Assembly (NCBI GenBank): GCA_023408075.1
Contig: JAEYKW010000005.1
Coordinates: 47,343-111,342, forward strand
Length of the DNA stretch: 64,000 bases
Reading direction: 5' to 3'
Origin: Bacillota bacterium
GTDB taxonomy: Bacteria; Bacillota; Clostridia; Christensenellales; SZUA-584
The position numbers and the translations under genes were made by a program. Within the stretch, counting starts at the first letter, position 1. Each line of letters opens with the position of its first letter. Of the stretch, positions 60,756 through 64,000 are shown piece by piece. Under the pieces are notes generated by a model that was not told the origin of the DNA, did not search any database, and worked only from the letters and a program-made list of their open reading frames with translations.

Positions 60756-61820
60756 TTATTCCTGTTCGGTGAGCAGCTTTGTCTTCTCCGCGATGGCAAG
60801 TGCGTCAATCATCTCGTCCATATCGCCATCAAGAAACTGCTCAAGCTTGTAAAGCGTCAATGAGATACGGTGATCCGTCACGCGTCCCTGTGGAAAGTTG
60901 TAGGTGCGGATGCGCTCGCTTCTGTCGCCCGAGCCGATCTGGCTTTTGCGGTTTTGCGAGAGCTCCTTCTCCTGCGCCTGCTTGGCAATGTCGTAAAGGC
61001 GTGCTTTTAACACCTTCATCGCCTTTTCTTTATTTTTCAGCTGCGATTTTTCGTCCTGACATGTCACCACAAGACCGGTCGGCTCGTGCGTGATGCGCAC
61101 CGCAGAGTCCGTCGTGTTGACGCTCTGACCGCCGTTGCCCGATGACCGGTAGACGTCCACGCGCAGGTCATTCGGGTTGATCTCAATGTCCACGTCTTCC
61201 GCCTCGGGCAGTACGGCCACCGTGGCTGCCGATGTATGGATGCGCCCGCCTGATTCGGTCTCGGGCACGCGCTGCACACGGTGCACGCCGCTTTCGTATT
61301 TAAGCCGCGAATACGCGCCTCTGCCGGATATCAGCAATGTCAATTCCTTCACGCCGCCGAGCTCGGTGATGTTGGAGCCCAGGCGCTCAATGCCAAAGCC
61401 CTCGCGCTCCGCAAACCGCGTGTACATGCGCCAAAGATCGCTGCCGAACAGCGCCGCTTCGTCGCCGCCTGTACCCGCTCTGATTTCGAGCACGACGTTC
61501 TTGTCGTCGTTGGGGTCTTTGGGCACCAGCAGCAGCTTCAGCTCTTCCGCCATCTTCTTTTCATTCTGCTGGCGCTCAGCGAGTTCTTCTTTCGCCATCG
61601 CCGCGATATCCTCGTCCTTGTCGAGCGCCATCAGCTTTAAGTCTTCGATCTGTGCGCGGTTATCCATGTACTCGTCGTACTTATTGACCACATCCGAAAG
61701 CGACGAATGCTCCCTCACGAGCTTCGTATAAAGCTCCTGATTTGCGATGACGTCGCCGTTCGCGAGCTCGTTCTCGAGCTCCATATATCTTTTTTTGCTT
61801 GCTTCAAGCTTGTCAAACAT
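60756..61820 (-). CDS. prfA: Peptide chain release factor 1
   Basis: 354 residues; reads UAA and UAG and frees the finished protein from the ribosome. The peptidyl-hydrolysis motif GGQ is at residues 230-232, and the stop-codon-reading P-x-T tripeptide is Pro186-Glu-Thr188 in HRVQRVPETE, marking RF1 rather than RF2. The Gln of GGQ is the target of PrmC, whose gene lies 10 bases upstream in the same operon. Confidence 0.96.
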   Translation of the reverse strand: MFDKLEASKKRYMELENELANGDVIANQELYTKLVREHSSLSDVVNKYDEYMDNRAQIEDLKLMALDKDEDIAAMAKEELAERQQNEKKMAEELKLLLVPKDPNDDKNVVLEIRAGTGGDEAALFGSDLWRMYTRFAEREGFGIERLGSNITELGGVKELTLLISGRGAYSRLKYESGVHRVQRVPETESGGRIHTSAATVAVLPEAEDVDIEINPNDLRVDVYRSSGNGGQSVNTTDSAVRITHEPTGLVVTCQDEKSQLKNKEKAMKVLKARLYDIAKQAQEKELSQNRKSQIGSGDRSERIRTYNFPQGRVTDHRISLTLYKLEQFLDGDMDEMIDALAIAEKTKLLTEQE

Positions 61821-61830
61821 CTTTCACCTG

Positions 61831-62658
61831 TTACCTTCGGGCCGTCACGATTCTGTCGCGCCCTGCATAGTCTTTTTTACATATCACGTCTTTCCAGCCG
61901 CCGACTGTAAGCAGCCCGGTCCCATCCTTACGCTGCCCCGCACCGATTTCGAGCACGAGTGCACCGCCTTGAGCCAAATGCCGCCGCGCCTCACTTGCGA
62001 TGATGCGGTAAAACGCAAGGCCGTCGTCTCCCGCGGCGAGCGCCATGCGCGGCTCATACAGCCGCACGCCGCCATCGAGCGTTTCGTATTCGCTTTCGCT
62101 CACATAAGGCGGATTGCTGATGATTATATCATATGTTTGCGTCACCTTGCTGAACATATCGCTCAAAAAAAAGCGCACATCGGCGCCGTTTTTTTTGGCA
62201 TTCTGCCCGGCAATAAGCAGCGCATTTTCGCTTAAGTCGCAGGCGTGCGTCTCTATGCCAGTTTCCGTCTGCACCGCTATCGCGATACACCCGCTGCCCG
62301 TGCACAGATCGAGCGCTGTTCGGTACTCGTTGGCACGAATGAGGCGGATGGCCTCTTCCGCGACCAATTCGGTCTCCTGACGCGGTATCAGCACATCCAG
62401 GGACACGTCCAGAACGGCATGCCGGAAATAGGCGCGTCCCGTCACGTATTCCACGGGCTCACCCGCCGCGCATTTTACAGCCATGTCATTGATTTTGCGT
62501 ATCGATGCCCCATCGATTTCGTTATTAAAAAGCACATCTCCAAGACCAATGCCAAGCACTTCGGCTACGATTACGCGTGCCTTCGCATCCGGCTCGCTGA
62601 TTCCGGCGGTTTTGAGCCGCTCCCTGACTGATGCATATGCGTCCCTTGCCGCCGTCAT
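61831..62658 (-). CDS. prmC: Release factor glutamine methyltransferase PrmC
   Basis: 275 residues; methylates the Gln of the GGQ motif of release factors with S-adenosylmethionine. A helical N-domain (about 1-75) is followed by a methyltransferase fold with LDLCTGSGCIAIAV as the cofactor loop and the active-site NPPYVS near residue 185. The start has few good ribosome-binding bases, but overlap with the preceding gene (3 bases away) suggests coupling. It precedes prfA directly. Confidence 0.93.
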   Translation of the reverse strand: MTAARDAYASVRERLKTAGISEPDAKARVIVAEVLGIGLGDVLFNNEIDGASIRKINDMAVKCAAGEPVEYVTGRAYFRHAVLDVSLDVLIPRQETELVAEEAIRLIRANEYRTALDLCTGSGCIAIAVQTETGIETHACDLSENALLIAGQNAKKNGADVRFFLSDMFSKVTQTYDIIISNPPYVSESEYETLDGGVRLYEPRMALAAGDDGLAFYRIIASEARRHLAQGGALVLEIGAGQRKDGTGLLTVGGWKDVICKKDYAGRDRIVTARR

Positions 62659-62661
62659 GCG

Positions 62662-63678
62662 CTATTCCTGCACCTCAGCTGCCGGTTCGAGCGGCACTTT
62701 GGTTTCTTCGTCTTTCTTGGGCACAGGGCGGTAATAGCTCTTCACGAGCTCATCGAGTTCCTCATCGGTCACTTCGTCCTGCGCCGCTTTAAACGCAACC
62801 ACCGCGACCTCCACCATAGTATCGTCCGGCGGGGCCGTGGTCAGCTTCTGCAGCATCATGCCCGGCCAGCGAATCGCGCGGAAAAAGAGCGAATCTCCCT
62901 TGGCCGCAAATTTTAAGAACTCATACGACACACCTGCGACAACGGGCAGCATCAGCAGCCTCAGGCCGATGCGCTCAAACCACGACGGGCTCCAGCCCAG
63001 CAGCGAGAACAGCAGTATTGAAATCACCATCACGAGCAGCAGATAGCTCGTTCCGCAACGCGGATGCAGCGTTTTGTATTTTTGAATATTCTCCACGGTT
63101 AACGGCTCTTCATGCTCATAGCAGTTGATCGTTTTGTGCTCGGCGCCGTGGTATTTAAACACGCGCTTGATTTCCTTCACTAGCGACACGAGCATCACAT
63201 ACCCGAAGAACAGCAGCAGCCTGATGCCGCCTTCAATGAGGTTCATCAGCACATGCGATGCAATAAGCGGCCGCAGCAGGTTGGCGAGCACCGTCGGCAG
63301 TATGAAGAATATTCCTACGGCCAAACCGATTGACAGTATTACGGCAAACACCATCGCCACGTCCATCGCGTCCTTGCCCGTCTTCTTCGCGACGAATTTT
63401 TCAAACTTTGAAGGCTCAATGTCCTCGGTTGTGTCGTCAAACATCTTGGCCGATTTGGTGATCGTCTTCACGCCGAACACCATCATATCAAAAAACGAGA
63501 CAACGCCGCGGATAACAGGCAGCCCGTAAAACTTGTTCTTTTTGGTTATCGATTCTACGTTCTCTCGGTCATAGACGATCTCACCCGTCGCCTTTCTCAC
63601 CGCAAGCCCGCATTTTGACGGCGAACGCATCATGACGCCTTCGAGCACGCCCTGCCCGCCGATATTGCACTTTTTCAT
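62662..63678 (-). CDS. DUF1385 membrane protein (YqhQ-like)
   Basis: 338 residues. The N-terminal NIGGQGVLEGVMMRSP is the family signature, followed by two or three pairs of membrane segments and the conserved YHGAEHKTINCYEHEEPL with LHPRCGTSYLL. The His/Cys content hints at metal binding. The family is common in Firmicutes beside rpmE, prmC and prfA; its function is not established. The ATG at 63678 uses GAGGGG; an earlier ATG at 63690 lies upstream of that site. The last ~30 residues are acidic. Confidence 0.88.
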   Translation of the reverse strand: MKKCNIGGQGVLEGVMMRSPSKCGLAVRKATGEIVYDRENVESITKKNKFYGLPVIRGVVSFFDMMVFGVKTITKSAKMFDDTTEDIEPSKFEKFVAKKTGKDAMDVAMVFAVILSIGLAVGIFFILPTVLANLLRPLIASHVLMNLIEGGIRLLLFFGYVMLVSLVKEIKRVFKYHGAEHKTINCYEHEEPLTVENIQKYKTLHPRCGTSYLLLVMVISILLFSLLGWSPSWFERIGLRLLMLPVVAGVSYEFLKFAAKGDSLFFRAIRWPGMMLQKLTTAPPDDTMVEVAVVAFKAAQDEVTDEELDELVKSYYRPVPKKDEETKVPLEPAAEVQE

Positions 63679-63734
63679 TTCGCCCCTCATTTCTTGTTAA
63701 GGTGCCACAAGTATACACTATTTTTGGCGGAAAG

Positions 63735-63760
63735 TAAAACAGACCGTGATAGCGGTCTGC
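63735..63760 (-). terminator. Rho-independent terminator of rpmE
   Basis: CAGACCG (63740-63746) pairs with CGGTCTG (63753-63759), 6-base loop; TTTTA follows on the - strand. Confidence 0.8.
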
Positions 63761-63776
63761 TTGATAACAATTCTTA

Positions 63777-63977
63777 CTATTTGATGCCGTATCTTTTGTT
63801 GAAACGGTCAACGCGGCCGCCCGTATCCACCAGCTTCTGTTTGCCTGTGAAGAACGGATGACACGCCGAACAAATTTCGATTTTCAGATCCTTCTTCACC
63901 GAGCCGGTTTTGAATGTCGCGCCGCATGCGCAGGTCACCGTACATTCATGATACTCGGGATGTATGCCTTGTTTCAT
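63777..63977 (-). CDS. rpmE: 50S ribosomal protein bL31, zinc form
   Basis: 66 residues with the four-cysteine zinc set: Cys16 and Cys18 region (VTCACG) and CSACHPFFTGKQ. The C-terminal GGRVDRFNKRYGIK is diagnostic. The zinc form (C+) is the main housekeeping type; no zinc-free paralogue is seen here. The ATG at 63977 follows the ribosome-binding site GAGGTG; a GTG at 63983 lies inside that site. Confidence 0.96.
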   Translation of the reverse strand: MKQGIHPEYHECTVTCACGATFKTGSVKKDLKIEICSACHPFFTGKQKLVDTGGRVDRFNKRYGIK

Positions 63978-64000
63978 TTGCACTCACCTCTATTCTTAAA

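Overview
The window looks like chromosome from a Gram-positive, probably anaerobic Clostridia-type member of the Bacillota. The evidence is strong Shine-Dalgarno sequences, lipobox lipoproteins, a PurR-type purine repressor, a PrsA-like foldase, small signal peptidases of the SipS type, a CadC/CadA metal system, DUF951 and DUF1385 genes, and a WalR-type box in front of a wall hydrolase. Genus cannot be read from the sequence.

Layout. 1-8.8 kb: the end of a PcrA-type helicase gene, ligA, a GNAT acetyltransferase, then murC divergent from purR, a PAS/GAF protein without an output domain, and a short-chain dehydrogenase. 8.8-12.2 kb: an NlpC/P60 hydrolase behind a WalR-like box, a flavodoxin, a CPBP protease and a DUF4491 protein. 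12.4-15.7 kb: a CadC repressor, a one-domain metal chaperone and a CadA-type ATPase, with two copies of one operator-like sequence.

15.9-35.8 kb: one very long leftward operon of 19 genes. It starts with a 2-oxoacid dehydrogenase complex (E1 alpha, E1 beta, E2, E3) with an unusual class II aldolase homologue inside it. It continues with an EltD-like dehydrogenase, a sugar kinase, a ribose-type ABC transporter, a histidine phosphatase, a split transketolase, a glycerol-kinase-like enzyme, DhaK and DhaL, an RpiB-like isomerase, a triosephosphate-isomerase-like enzyme and a class II aldolase. The second half fits a tetritol/erythrulose route: alditol to erythrulose, erythrulose phosphate, erythrose 4-phosphate, then transketolase. 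Active-site changes in the RpiB-like, TIM-like and GlpK-like proteins agree with a substrate other than the textbook one. A DeoR-family gene (36.5 kb) is divergent from the operon.

37.4-47.0 kb: a second carbohydrate cluster (DeoR regulator, two cupins, FGGY kinase, zinc dehydrogenase, SDR, ABC transporter). Its permease gene carries an apparent one-base frameshift. The cluster lies between an intact tRNA-Pro(CGG) and a 30-bp copy of the middle of that tRNA in the same orientation, as expected of an island or its relic. 47.2-50.9 kb: tRNA-Pro, tRNA-Thr, PrsA-like foldase, MscS channel, DUF951 protein and two tandem signal peptidases.

50.9-60.4 kb: an ABC operon with one FtsX-type permease, one ATPase and four tandem paralogous permeases of about 613 residues each. 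60.5-64 kb: a possible small gene, then prfA, prmC, a DUF1385 membrane protein and rpmE, the usual clostridial translation-factor neighbourhood.
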